Assembly: GCA_030407005.1 (NCBI GenBank)
Contig: JAUDYN010000008.1
Location: 1,984,001 to 2,048,000, forward strand
Source: Desarmillaria ectypa
Lineage: Eukaryota; Basidiomycota; Agaricomycetes; Agaricales; Physalacriaceae
Length of the DNA stretch: 64,000 nt
Reading direction: 5' to 3'
In this document: piece by piece, positions 1-12,263 of the stretch
Layout: every line of letters starts with the position of its first letter
Numbering within the stretch: the stretch's first letter is position 1
Position numbers and translations under genes: made by a program
The notes under the pieces: generated by a model
Database searches by the model: none
The model's input: only the letters and a program-made list of their open reading frames with translations
What the model was told of the DNA's origin: nothing

Positions 1-1753
1 GCCAAGCGTCTGAACCTGTATACAATTTTCTAGCGCAACCTTGGGATGTTGCGTGAAGGCACCGGCGACAAGACGGTGCGATGGCCAAGTGAAAGCCAGA
101 GGGCCCGTATGGGAGGCGGACCTTGCCATACTTTTACCGCTGCACGGCCAGCACATTTCAATGAGTTTGGCTAGATTTGGCACAGTCGCAGGGTTTCCAT
201 CGTCGCGCAAATACAGTTACCATATACACTCTCAGTTTAAACACTGAGATGTAATACGAAAACCGATGTCTCCGAGCCTTTGTCTTCATGCTACTCCCGC
301 CAACTTGAGGGTGCCGCACCCCCGGGTCGCTCTGCTTTCTTGCCGTCACATTCATAGGCACTTCGGGTTGTTCCCATGTCCTGCGGTGCTGATACGATGA
401 CCCAGGTGTGTTCGAGGCTGCATATTTCTCGCAAGTCAAGGGAGCTGATACGAATGCTGTCACTTCGTTTTAGTTGGAGCGGCATACAGTGTGCCCTGTA
501 TGATATCTATCAATAAATCTACTCCCTAAGATAACACGTGCCTGTGGTGTTTTCCAGCATACTTACACCCTAACTGTCCGTCGACTGCAGGCACTATTCA
601 GAAAGCCGAAATGAGGTGCTTCAGCTTGGCGCTCGGAGAGATCCGATCAATAATGATCTTCACATTCAATTTTAAATTTGTCCCGCCACGACCTCCGTTT
701 CGCTTCAGTTTTACCCCTCTGAAATTGGTCTCTCTGCTACCTCTTTGACATGTCGCAGCCCTACCTATGATATTACTTCTTCCAGTGATGGTCGAGACTG
801 CTTGCCTCTCCATCTCCTGGAGTTTACGGACGCTTCGGTCGCAACACGTCGCTCATCTGTAGTAAGCCCCTGCCCTTGTAATCAATATTCTTTCGTTTGG
901 GAGTACAAGTCTGACAGAATAAGCCTAGCTGTAGACCACAGCCTGATGGAAAGTCCCACAACGGATTTAATTTTCAACAATATTCACAAGGTTCGGTGTA
1001 AGTCACACTACGGCTGACTTAGGGAACCATGCTTGCTGCGTTGTATTCGGATATCTTTCTAGATATGGGTACCGTGAATATAGAGGTAATCACTACACTA
1101 TTTATCACAACCGATGCTTAGACCACGACTGCTTCGTAGGAGTCGACCCACGGAGACAGATGTAGGGGAAAAACTCTTTGTCAGTATTAGACGCCGTCCT
1201 CGGGGAGTGCACATGATATATGTGTTCGGGCCTTCTAGATGAATGAGCAAATGATCGGTCTTATATTGTCAACTTGATCATCAATTGCTTTTGTCCAGGC
1301 GTCACGGCACAAATACGGATATCCATTGGTGCAATGGACGCGGAACGTAGCAAGTCTTCAGTATGAAAAACTTGGAGTGTTGACAGATGCCTCCAGTGGG
1401 CCCAGGCGAGGTACGCATTCTCTATGCCAATCATGGCTGGGGTTTGATGTGTTTCAGGCCACACATGGTATAGAACCCCCATTGGAGTCTAGGAAAAAGG
1501 AAACAATCCAATATCCTTCTGTAGATCAGAACATCATTTTTTGTTAAGCAATGATGCCGGAAACTCAGTAACACAGTTACCAAAATATTCAGATAGTCGA
1601 CGCCGAGCCATCATCTCTGCATGCGTTTTCGTGTTCCGTTCTCCGCTTTTCATCCTTCGCAGTCAATTGAGTACCTCGCCAACACGGACTCTGTTTCAAA
1701 TAAATAGAACAGAGTTCACGTCTCCCCTCTCTATCATTTCTCTCGCGTCCCCC
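1..1753. other. Left-edge intergenic stretch, no supported gene
   Basis: Short open frames occur on both strands, the longest about 90 codons, but none has recognisable protein features, a convincing splice pattern or continuity. The last few hundred bases presumably hold the promoter of the tmpA-like gene that follows. A gene running in from the left cannot be excluded. Confidence 0.5.
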
Positions 1754-3465
1754 ATGAACAACGGCGCGCCCACATATTCATCTAACAATATCACCCTTCC
1801 TCATAGTCCCATGGACGTGGCAGTGCTCCCCTCCGACTCACACTCTGTCTCCACGGTTAAAGAATTGGAGGACGAAAAGGCAGGAAATCCGTGGGACGGC
1901 TATGAGGACGATGAGATGCCCGACAAGGTCCAGCCTCGTCTGGTGCGAAACGCGAGGCTCCAGGCGTTCTCGATCTACCGTCGTTTGTTCTCGGTGGCTT
2001 TCATCACTAACATGGGTGTCTTCATCTCCTACGCTATCAGAGGGTACAACTCCCAGAAGATTGCATTGGTCACGGTCGCGAATATCTTCATTGCTATTCT
2101 CATGAGGCAGGAGCTTGTTATTAATACTCTGTTCCTAATATTTTGCTCAGTCCCGAAGTCGTGAGTCTATTGCCGCATTAACTCTGCTCTTTGCTAACAT
2201 ACCTATCACATTTAGCTGGCCTTTTTTTATTCGAAAAACCGCTGCGAGAGTGTATCACCTTGGAGGTATACATTCTGGTGCTGCATCCTCAGCGGTAGTT
2301 TGGCTCGTCCTCCTCGCCGTACAAGCTACACGAGAGCGTGTTAACAACAGAGAGGTAAGTCAGGTTCCTCATTTCCTCATATACAGACTGACATTGATTC
2401 TCTTCAGACATCCACGGCAACCGTGACGCTAACCTACATCATCCTGTTCTTCTTGGTCGGCATTGTGCTTTTTGCATACCCGGCACTCCGAATCAAGCGC
2501 CATGACGCATTTGAACGTGTACACCGTTTCTTGGGTTGGACGGCAACTGCATTCGTTTGGGCACAGGTTAGTATTCGATCAAGAAGATGAATTGCCTATT
2601 GTTCAGTGCCTATCTGCAGGTTGTCTTGTTGACCAACGACTACAAAGGCGACAAGTCCTTGGGTTCTGCTCTTGTGCACTCGGCCGCCTTTTGGTTAATG
2701 ATCGTCCTGAGCTTGTCCCTCATTCTCCCTTGGACGAAACTTCGCAAGGTTCCTGTTCGTAGCGTTGTGCTCTCCAGTCACGCCGTTCAACTTTTTGTTG
2801 ACTATGGTATACTTTTGTTTTCCTATTTCGAATTGGTTTTGACTGTTTTCTCAGGCCCACACCCCGTCCCTGGCTCTTTTCAGAGGTTCTCGACGGATCC
2901 CCTGAATGAATGGCATAGCTTTGCCACCATTTCCATCCCGGGACAGTCAGGCTTCTCCATTATTATATCCCAAGCCGGCGACTGGACTACAGAAATGATC
3001 ACTAATCCTCCCAAGGAAATCTACGTGCGGGGTATGCCCACTTGTGGTGCCTTACGGATCATTCCTTTATTCAGGAGGGTGTTGTTTGTGGCCACCGGAA
3101 GCGGCATTGCTCCCTTCACGCCTCATATCATGAGTGGGAAAGTGGACCACAAGCTTTGCTGGATGGCGCCGAACACACGTGCTACCTTCGGCGATCCGTT
3201 GGTGAACATGATTCTGGAGAACAGCCCTGGTGCCGTTGTATATGGTTCGCATCAAGCTTTTAGCCTTCTTGAATTTCACTGACGGATGTTTGAAGATACA
3301 AGAAAGTATGGCAAACCTAACATCATCAAACTCACAAATCGACTTGTGGATGAATTCAAACCGGAATGTGTTTGTGTCATTTCGAACCAGAAACTGACGG
3401 AGAAAGTCGTCTATGGTCTCCGCAGCAGGGGTATACTCGCTTTTGGAGCCATCTTCGACTCTTAA
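1754..3465 (+). CDS. TmpA-like integral membrane oxidoreductase, copy 1
   Basis: Six exons: 1754-2160, 2216-2354, 2408-2566, 2620-2806, 2855-3244, 3296-3465, giving 483 residues. The N-terminus carries the family block NPWDGYEDDE. About six hydrophobic segments follow (for example around VTVANIFIAILM and LTYIILFFLVG). The C-terminal half is cytosolic and resembles ferredoxin-NADP reductases, with VATGSGIAPF as the nucleotide-binding glycine loop. Aspergillus TmpA is a membrane flavoprotein-like regulator of development, and related halves are fused to adenylating enzymes in other fungi. That relationship is from memory of the family; substrate and electron partner are unknown. All introns are about 50 nt. 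The last intron uses a poor donor (GTTCGC at 3245), though the frame requires it. Exons 2-4 and their introns are almost identical to copy 2. Confidence 0.87.
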
Positions 3466-4053
3466 ATAGCACGGATTGCCAAAGTCCCCCGCAGTTACCC
3501 CGCCCGTTAAAGTTATTTATTATGTCTTTGGGAGGTTCGCGTACTGATACGACTATACTTGGTGTTTTGTGGATCATAAATTATGTATGTTCATAGAAAC
3601 AGTCTTATAACATTTATTCTATTTTGTTCGGAACGAACGTTATAGGGAAAGCCTCATGCACGACTCATATCATGTGCAGTCCAAGAATATCTACTTCAGT
3701 TGACAGTGGATGAAAGACAATATATTTTTACCTGTGAATATGTAGAAATATGCAAAGTCTTTTTTCGGTTCTTTAATGAAAAAAGTTCTAAATATCTATA
3801 CAAAAATTTCTACAAAAATAATGACAAGAAAGTGAATATTTTCTGCATACTCAGGGGTACAAATACTGAAAGTCTAGTGCAGTGTGACTATTACAGTTGA
3901 GTTGTATTTTGATTACATCCAGAATATTCTATGATATTAGGATCAAATCTATATTATAGCCCAGACTTGATCACTGATTCACTGTTTCGGCATATATGTG
4001 ACGGATATTATCTAGCTGAGCTCCTACAGCCGTGATCAGATATATTTCTCACT
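3466..4053. other. Intergenic, convergent gene ends
   Basis: AT-rich spacer between the 3' end of tmpA-like copy 1 and the 3' end of the minus-strand Zn2Cys6 gene. One open frame of 66 codons (3700-3900) is low in complexity and not supported as a gene. Terminators for both genes should lie here, but none is distinct by eye. Confidence 0.5.
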
Positions 4054-5952
4054 TCAGATAGATAAAAGCTCACTTATAAAAGGGGATTGAGGTGCCGACG
4101 CGCTCATTAAAGCCATAACCTCACCTAAAAGTCTCATCGGTTCCGACGCAGGCAGAGAGCTGCGAGATTCTCTTATCAATATCTTGCATACTATGCCCAA
4201 TAACACCTATTCAGACAATCAGACCGCCATATGCGGAGGATAGTGTTGTATGGAACTCACACCAATAAAAGAATCCAGAAATGGTGGGTTGAAAACATTG
4301 AAATTTATTAAATCTTGAATGACGGCACGAGAATGGGACAAGACCCGCTCACGAGAAGCAGGATTTCGTGAGACAAACGGAGCGTGAAGTTGTATCATCG
4401 AAACATGAGCTAAGGTATGTATCATGGGTGAAGTAGAAGGGGCGGCAGATGCTAGCATAGCTTGGACTGATGATAGACTTTCAATAAAACTCTGGATTAC
4501 GCGTTCCATTGAAGTGAAAGAAGCAAAAAAACGAGAAGCTTCTTGTTGCGGCATCCCTGAAATGTGTAAGGAACATGTAATAACAAGGGAGTGTATATTC
4601 ATACCAGACCGGAAGCGCGGTCCAATGCGAGATGCTTGCTCGAATAGGACTGAAGCTTTCGCATGTAACGCTAAGGCTGAAGTTCCGTGATCCTCGTTTT
4701 GGTTAGCTAGAAACTTCTGAAGGGTATGGCTCGTCCGATAGTCAGAAGGAAATTGAACCTATCGACCCGCAGATGCGTAGTGAATGTGACGTTCGTCTTC
4801 TATTCAAGCAACAGAGGTACATACCTGAGTATCCAAAGGCCAGGGAAGGTCGATCCTACTGTCAGGAGAGGTATACGAGAAATTAGATGGGGAACCATCT
4901 GCTGTCGTCCAGCAGTTATCCAAAATGAATACCGTCCAGAACGCCTTTATTCTTTCACCCTCTTCTATACGATCTGTGGGGGGAGGGAGTACCGATGGTC
5001 CACTTCCCTCGACAGAGCGGATTTTGTGTAGGCGTGCACTCAACACCAATGAAACGGCTGAGAAGGTATGGTACCTTCCTTCCAGCATTCTTGCCTTACG
5101 GAAGAAATATTGTGCCAACAAAACTTCCGCTTGGATATACTGTATGATCCGCTGAGGATGATTGCTGGAAAGTTCTTGAGCGGTACTTTGGAGAGCACGG
5201 GCAAGAAACACCTCTTCATAGGCTAAAATCTCACCCGAATCAGAAAGGTGAATTCCCCATAGGTATGCAGTACTAAGAAGGGCTGCGGAGGGTTTCATAA
5301 TGTTTGGAAGCGTGGCAGAATCTGCAAAACGAGTCTGATCGAGGAAAAAGCCGATTTCCGAACAGTGTTGTAAGAAGGACCGTAAACTAACAGGTTACTT
5401 GAGTATGTTGTGCAAAGGTTCTATGTTGAGACTCACATTATTTCATGCAGCTGAAACGAAAATGAAGCGGATGAAGCTGAGCAGAAATTAGGACACCGAA
5501 TTTAGAACTCAAAATTGCGTACACGGAGAGTCATGGAATTGAGAAAAATCTAGACAAGCGCTTTGGTCAGATTGATCATTATTCCCCAAACGACCCATCG
5601 GACCTGTTTGTTCTAGCTCTTGAATGCGGTTTTCAAGGATTGAAATCTGGGTCTCTAGAGCTTGTGTTTTACTGCCCATCCCTCTTTCGACGTATTCACA
5701 ATCGCGAAACGCATCTGATGATGAGCAAGGACCGCACACAGGCCTCATTCCATCACATTTTATCTTACGATGCCTGAGAAAGCTGTGAGATACATTACTG
5801 ATGAAAAATGTAGACGTGACTGACCTGCAATTCATGCACGCACTTCCCTTAGGTAGATGGTTCTTGGATGAGGAGGATATACTAGGAGTATCGGATATAG
5901 TCGAGAAGCGAAAGAAAGTAACCGAGTCCTAGGACACTAACTACGGAGGCAT
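4054..5952 (-). CDS. Zn2Cys6 transcription factor with fungal-specific regulatory domain
   Basis: Minus strand. I infer an 8-nt first exon (5945-5952, ATG CCT CC), then 5825-5881 and an exon from 5773, giving an N-terminus MPPISSSSKNHLPKGSACMN. The zinc cluster reads CMNCRHRKIKCDG...CGPC...C and is split by the 51-nt intron 5774-5824. A short coiled-coil linker follows (ALETQISILENRIQELEQ). The exon read from about 5389 to 4815 carries the fungal transcription-factor domain, with YLWGIHLSDS, a run of helices and IEEGERIKAFWTVFILD. The exons 4261-~4700 and 4054-4206 encode helical C-terminal sequence. Exon limits between about 5520 and 5390, and near 4700-4815, are not settled. Its targets are unknown. 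It lies convergent with tmpA-like copy 1, so it could regulate that cluster, but that is inference only. Confidence 0.82.
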
Positions 5953-6560
5953 TTATACGGATACGATGTGTTTGAATGCGAAGCTGGATGACTGTTCCAA
6001 CCTTTGACAACGATACCCATCGGGCTTGCTAACCGATACGTGTCAAGCCTTCATGCGTCCGCCTCTAATCAGTCATGCTACGGCGTCGGAGAAGGTCGTA
6101 CAGAACGCGTTTGACTGATACTTATTAGTCACCTCTTGGGAAGTGCGTCATTAGAATTGAGGCGTGCTTCGGGCCGTTGATCCGACTGCACCTACGATTT
6201 TGTATGGTCCGCGATTCCCGTGAGACTCGGCGTTTGGAAACAGGATCAAAGTTGTGTAATACGGTAGGAGGGTCTCTAGAAAGAGCCAGAAAAATAAATA
6301 CCATAATCGGGGCACGATGACTGAGTGACAGTATTATGACTCGCGATCGATCTTATACCCCGTGACCTGTCTGATTCAGTGACATCCACGGTGCCCACGC
6401 AACCGACTCACAGCGCGCCTCGATAACAAAACGCCATGCTCGGTGAAAATCCACCACAGTCGACGCAAATTCTTTCTGGGAGGGTGAATACAGTGTGAGA
6501 TGAGGCGTTCACATGTATATTTACCCAGAATATGGGACGTCTCCAAAGTGCCAGTATAAT
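5953..6560. other. Intergenic, promoter side of the Zn2Cys6 gene
   Basis: No supported gene. The stretch separates the start of the minus-strand Zn2Cys6 gene from the end of the next minus-strand gene. CpG content is that of normal genic DNA here. Confidence 0.5.
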
Positions 6561-8439
6561 TTATGGGACTGGAGAGGCACCTTGCACGGCCCAGACCTCG
6601 TAATCATCATGTTTCCGCTCAGACAGGGACTTAAAAAAGGCCTCCACGACGCTCGGATATGCGGTGGATCCTGCGTTCCTAAACTCCAGGACGTAGTCAG
6701 TACGCGGCAGGTCTTCACTTCGGCAAAACACAAGTAATGGGCAGTCATATCCATCAGACCGGATATACTGAAGCAGAGCCCAACTCGTCGAAATGTTTCG
6801 CGTAGCCGGAAGGAGGATTCTCTGGGTTTCGCAACACAGCACTCGGAGCATATTTGCCTTTCCCAGCCGACGATACATAACTTGCATGACAAAATCAGAA
6901 CTCGGATGGAAAGAAACGAAACACGTCAACTCACGTCTATTCCGTCTTATCTCTTCTTGAGCCTCTACGAATGATCTGACAACAACAGTACGCAGGCCCT
7001 GCCCGGATATGGGGAGATAACCCGAACCCGAACCCGAGTCTCTGACCCACAGTAACAGCGGCTTGGTGCGGTCTCTGGGCTTAACATTGAAATCTAGCCA
7101 CCATTCTTCATCCTCACCGTCGTTGGTCATTAATGGGTGAACGAAATCCAGTAAGACATCAAGGTAGCATGTAGATCCAGCTCTAACATAATCGAGAACG
7201 TATGAGGTTTTCATGATGCCCTTTCCGGCAGCAATGAGGACTGGTGCGGAATACTGTCTTCCACGCAGATAGCGTAGAATATTTTCTCCAGCGTAAATGT
7301 TTAGGGAAATCCCCGAGCTTGGATACGACGAGGCCGTCGATGTGGAGGTGTCTTGCTCCCACCGAGCGCTGTCTGATATACATCGCAGGCGGCCAAACTT
7401 GTCTGCGATGCGTAGCATGGCTATAATACAATACATCAATAATATTTGTACGTGGGGAGAGGTGATGACTTGCCTTCATTGGCGTCTATCCATGTTTTTG
7501 CTGATGCTGTCTACGTGAAAACGAAGAGATCAACATTATATGATCGAATTAAATCGATCGTATAGCGATGATTTTCCGGCTCATCGTCAACCATGATCAA
7601 GAGAGGTTTGATGGAAGTAGGGCCAACGTCTCCAATACTAAACTCTGGGGCTTTATTGACTTGGATGACACCGAGAGTCATGAGTGCGTCTAATAATGAT
7701 TGTTGCCCAACAAAACGATCAAGACTTGCTAAAGTAGTGCATCCTACTCCGTACTCGTCCAGGCGAAGAGAAAGAATCTCCTTTGCTTCCAGTGTTAATG
7801 GCTTGTCAAGGTAGCGACTGAGGGCAGCATGTAGGAACTCAGCAGAGCAGTATAATGTCTACAGACAATAAGCGATGAGGGCAAAGAAAGAAAACGTAGG
7901 TTCGCTCATACCTCGGTCCCAATTTCCGCCGCCCAGAAATTTTTGACGTCCCTATTGGAAGCTATCTCCAAATTATCCGAACCAAAGACGAGTGCCCGTG
8001 ACGATTCAACAGGAGGACTAAGCGTGCTCGGTTGTCGTATAAAAGATGAGATTTGGACAGCAGCCGACAGTATTTGGACGCTGGACACGAGCTGGGCCTT
8101 GTCGTCCTTCAGCTCATCCAGCACCGCGGCGGGATTTAGAAACGCCCATAGTTTCTTACCGCTTTTGATTTTGCGGCTATCCTCCCACACGACCAAGTGG
8201 TCTTGTGTCCGTAAGAGTCCTTCTTGGACAGTCCGTAAGCAGCCCACAATGCTGGGATCAAGCTGAGAATCCCCACTGGCGCCTACTGACGATAGAGGCA
8301 ATAGTACACCACTATGGACATTGTCAAGGGTCGTGCGCAAGCCACGAAATACTTTTTCTTTGGATTGATGTTGATCTATCCAAGTCAGTAGGAAGGAGGT
8401 TGTCGATATAACAGTGGTGAGAATCGAGATGGGATCCAT
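6561..8439 (-). pseudogene. HeLo/MLKL-like N-terminus plus two receiver-like domains; carries in-frame TAG
   Basis: Exons 7912-8439, 7474-7858 and 6561-7420 give 590 codons in one frame; intron 2 has a GC donor (GCAAGT). Residues 1-176 are helical and start MDPISILTTVIST. They resemble N-terminal domains of fungal NLR-type proteins (HeLo or MLKL-like), an impression from pattern only. Residues ~177-255 are also helical (FW..IG, LDE..GV..TL). Residues ~263-399 and ~423-570 are two copies of one alpha/beta module: KPLLIMVDDEPEN against KPLLLWVRDS, and TSYVLDYVRAGSTCY against TDYVLEFRNAGSTAY. Copy 1 looks like a response-regulator receiver, with DDE (267-269), Asp321 in the ISDS strand and an AGST helix near the end. 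Copy 2 lacks the acid pair. A TAG at 7511-7513 (codon 292) sits where the frame otherwise continues. The product may be truncated, or the TAG may be an allele or error. I know of no named family with this architecture. Confidence 0.6.
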
Positions 8440-10235
8440 GGAAAGGACCCAGGGACTCGCGTGACACCACCACCACCAGTAGGTCGTCTGAGCCAATTTG
8501 GGTGATATCCGATGACAGAAGGAGGGACGAAGAAAGATCCAGTAAGCATCGAGCTCCGGCAAAAGAACCACCGTGGATAGCAGGCATCCAAATCGCTGTC
8601 GAGTTAGCTCGGTCTCTCAATAGTACTCAAAACAGCGGATTACCAAGGAATTATTTATTTATTCTTTGGATCGAAGAAATAAATAAATATCAAAATAAAA
8701 GGAGAGCGCTTCCCCTGTATCATGGCAGAGTAGAGATAAGTAAGGACGACTGGCGAACAGATATATCTATTTCTCAAGCGGGTCTCTGCGACGAGGAGAT
8801 TTCCTTCACTGTGATATATCTAAAGTTATTCTGATTTCACAGGCAAATCGAAGCCTTCATTGGCTCTTGGTAGAGAATTTCATAGCGGGTAATGTTACCA
8901 TTCGGCAGATACGCAGGAAATGACGAGAACTTGACGATGATCTTCGAATGTATCGACAAATGCTAAAAGGACGCAGTCTTCACCACAAATTCAGCTTCAG
9001 CTGCTCCTACTGATTGTAATCCTGGACCTAGGAACTATCAAGTACAGTGAACACATCAAGGACAGTCAAGTACACACCTATCTCTAGAAGAATGTCTAAT
9101 CTAGTCTACCTCAAGATCCTTCCCTTCCAAGACCGTTTCTCCATCTTCCGACAATTTCACGTTGTTCTAGGGAAGAAATTAAACCCAAAAGTTCAAGGTG
9201 CGCAGGGAAATGGAACGGACCTCATGGACCAGTGCCTTACCAATGTACTTGGTGTGGTCTATACAATGGATAAGATGGATGGTCATGGCATCACAAATAT
9301 ATTTTACTTACATCCATATGCAACAAGATCCCCTGTCGCATTCTTGAACTCTATCCGTGTGTATGCCAAGGACTTACCTGAAGAGGTATGAATACAACAA
9401 TCATGTACAGGCGGGGTCTTTATGATACGTACCCATGCCAGTCAAATGAGACGTGGCATATATCATATCGCCCGGCCTTCCAGCTGGACGGACGAAGGAT
9501 GCACCAATGTCGGTGCTTACCCCAGTCATCCCTGTCAAAAGACATTAGTACACTGCGACGCGAGAAGAAACTTAGTGTTCGAACAATATCCTTTGGTGGC
9601 AACAACAAGCGACCCCATGGTATCTGTGAGAGACATGATAAGACCACCGTGGGCTAAAGGAGGTTAGCCCAGAGATAGATAAACCGATGGAAACATAAAT
9701 ACCGGTCTGATATAGTAATTAAGGCTTAGATCAGGTTTAAGGAGAGAATTCAATCTAGAACTTACCCCGACACGATTGACTGTGTTGATGACGGTGGAAG
9801 TAACATCGAAAAAAATTAGGAGTCAGATAAGCAGCATACTATTGTAAGGTTCTATCTTGAGCTTGGCCTCCACAACTCCTGGTTTGGCATGTTCCACAAC
9901 GAGCTGATCTAAAATCTTTAAAGAAGAGGATGGGTGAAATGGATCAAAAGACGAACGTTCGGGAAACATTGCGCGTCATGTCCTGTCGAAATGCTTTGGT
10001 ATCAACGAGAAAAGAGAGGGGAAATATCAACCTTTGTTTACAACAAAGGACTTCCATACCTACAGATTTTCATTTAGTACGAGTAGTAAAGAACTGAATG
10101 ACAAACATTACACGACGAGTAAACCGTAGACAAGCAGCCATGGTCGCAGAACGCCGGAGGTTCGGGGCCGAGCGGAAGTCTTCTGTGAATGCTCTGTCGG
10201 ACTAGTTCGGCCGACTTCACCTTGCTTCGCCCACG
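8440..10235. other. Intergenic with one doubtful small ORF
   Basis: Mostly non-coding. A plus-strand frame at 9092-9391 (about 100 codons, starting MSNLVYLKILPFQDRF and ending KDLPEEV) is the best candidate for a small gene. I see no recognisable domain, partner exons or neighbours that support it. The tract near 8640-8710 is AT-rich. Confidence 0.35.
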
Positions 10236-10756
10236 ATGAATTCACTCCGGCAACGTATAACTAGGCCATTCCACGATGACGACGAGGACAGTGACAATCA
10301 TATTCTTGATCAACAAGGTTGCCATGTATCTTTCTCACGTCAAAATGATCTGACCCGATACTAGAGCAAGAAGAGCTGATCAACAGACTGCGAACTGAGA
10401 ATGCCCAATCCGATGTCCAAGCTGTCCGTGTTATTCAATTCATTGTCGTTGTGTCAGCTCTTGCCCACCTTTTTTTCCTCTTCACGACCGCTCCAGCGCT
10501 CACCCTCCTGGTTCTGCTGATCCATGTGAACCTGTTACTACATATTCACCACGTCGCCCAAGTTTCTTACCAGCTGACGTACGTTCTATCGTTGGTTGCG
10601 CCGACGCTCTGTCTTTTCTTGGGATCACCGGTAGCGTGGTGGTGTGTCACGCCTGCAGTTGTGTTCGTAGTTCAGAGCATCCAGGATGGTCTAGACCGAG
10701 GAACGGAAAGCATTGCGGCCCTTGAGTCTATGAAATACCATGCACTCGGCGCGTAG
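10236..10756 (+). CDS. Small membrane protein of unknown function
   Basis: Two exons, 10236-10317 and 10365-10756, joined across a 47-nt intron (GTTGCC donor, CTAG acceptor), giving 157 residues. The N-terminal ~50 residues are acidic and charged (HDDDEDSDNH, then QEELINRLRTENAQ, which may be a short coiled coil). Three or four hydrophobic stretches follow (around FIVVVSALAHLFFLFT, LLVLLIHVNLLLHI, YVLSLVAPTLCLFLG and VTPAVVFVV). The C-terminus is a short soluble tail. There is no signal peptide. This layout fits a small endomembrane protein, but I do not recognise the family. It stands alone between two gene-poor stretches, upstream of tmpA-like copy 2. Confidence 0.72.
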
Positions 10757-12263
10757 CCGTAGCTATGTATCAGTGTTGGACATGGTGGTTGTAGGCTCCT
10801 CCGAAGGTATGTTGATATTCATTGGTGGATGACGGACTGCGTTGAACGTTTAGACAATAATAGCATATTCATCAAATAACTGGCACACACCTGTTGATAT
10901 ACGTCTACGGTTACTTCCGGATATTGTGCTTCGCTTCAATGGCTATCCAACGACTCGTATTCGTCAAGCCCTGCGGTCCTCCATTTGGGAGGTCTGCAAT
11001 ACCCTGCATAGCGTTGTTTGATGCTCCCTGGAGCCGGTAGTTATAGTTTTGACACGCTCTTGATGGCAATTAATGTTTTCCGACGCGGATGTGCGTCCTC
11101 ACCGCTCCATTCTTGAGAGGTTATTACAGACCCCATATGGAACGCTGAAGCACGAAAGAAGGACGATCAATGTTTTGATATTCGAAATCGAAGATCCAGC
11201 GTCCGAACGTTCAAGTTTTAACCACTATTCATTGTCTTGGTCTGATCCGGTCTATCCCGGATATTTGGCTTAGCGCGACCTCTTCTCACGGTCTCAGGTC
11301 CCTATGTTTTGCATAATTTTGCATGATAATGATGATATACGAGGCGGATCAAATTATTCGTTCAATGCAACAAGTCAAAACCAGCCCTCCTTATATTGCT
11401 AAAAGTCAGTGTTAAGTGTCGTGTACTACCAAATTGCTTATTATTCCAGCTCGTTCATTTTGACAGCACGGATCTTCAGCGAACTGGATGTTTTTTCGGT
11501 TGTGTTTTTTTTTTTGCTTTCGCTCCAACAAATTACAACTGATCATCAATCCGCGAAACGTCAGAATCGAATAGTGTCGTCTCAGAATTGGTTGCTCCCA
11601 ATCCACGACTCACGTATCATTAATCAGCGGAACTACTACTTGCGCCTTTGAACCAGCGTCCTGCCACTTCAGGCCTTGATTCTGTCAAGGTGAGATACCA
11701 GGTGTGAACAAAACGGGCGCCGGATGGTTATGTCCTGTAGCCGAGCAATGTCATATCCTAATGCTCACCCAAATGTGAATCTTTCCCATCCAAAGCTCTT
11801 GATATCCGGCTGATACCACCGATCCAGTGCCTAACTGCGTGCTCCACCGACGAACGCTGGGATAGAAAAAACGGCTTGTCTGAATGGGATAATGATAGTT
11901 TTTCGTGCCTCAAACGGATATACAACGAGCGGTATATGCAATTTCTTTGCATTTTTGGTATTCTATCGCTCAGCGAAATTGACTCTTCATGTGCTTGAAA
12001 AGATTTCTTGAAAGCCATACAGCTGGCGGCTGAAATCTAGTCCTATAGAACTGCCGAAAGTAAATTGGACGGATCTTCTTCAGATCAGAAAACGACTGCG
12101 TGGAGAAGCCCTCATTCCACATGTGCGCCTCTTTTTGAATCGGCGTGGAGAGATGTTCAGTTTTTACCTTGTCGTTGGTTTATGAGGAGTCCAGCCTCTT
12201 CGGGACTATTTTACAATTTAAAAGCAAGACGTTTCTCGAATGTAATCTCTAGCTTGTCCGGCC
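10757..12263. other. Intergenic, no supported gene
   Basis: About 1.5 kb with only short, featureless open frames on both strands. Homopolymer T tracts occur near 11505. The right end presumably holds the promoter of tmpA-like copy 2. Confidence 0.5.

Noticed and set aside
3700..3900. Lys/Asn-rich open frame after tmpA-like copy 1
   Set aside because: AT-rich low-complexity sequence, with no splice partner and no recognisable protein features.
7244..7518. Plus-strand open frames opposite the HeLo-like gene
   Set aside because: They are antisense shadows of a strong minus-strand coding exon.
8385..8620. Alternative upstream starts on the minus strand for the HeLo-like gene (to 8571)
   Set aside because: The extra 44 residues contain a run of Trp/Cys and no domain features. 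MDPISIL at 8439 is a typical start for this kind of N-terminus.
9388..9667. Overlapping open frames on both strands
   Set aside because: Three frames of similar length overlap and none shows coding character.
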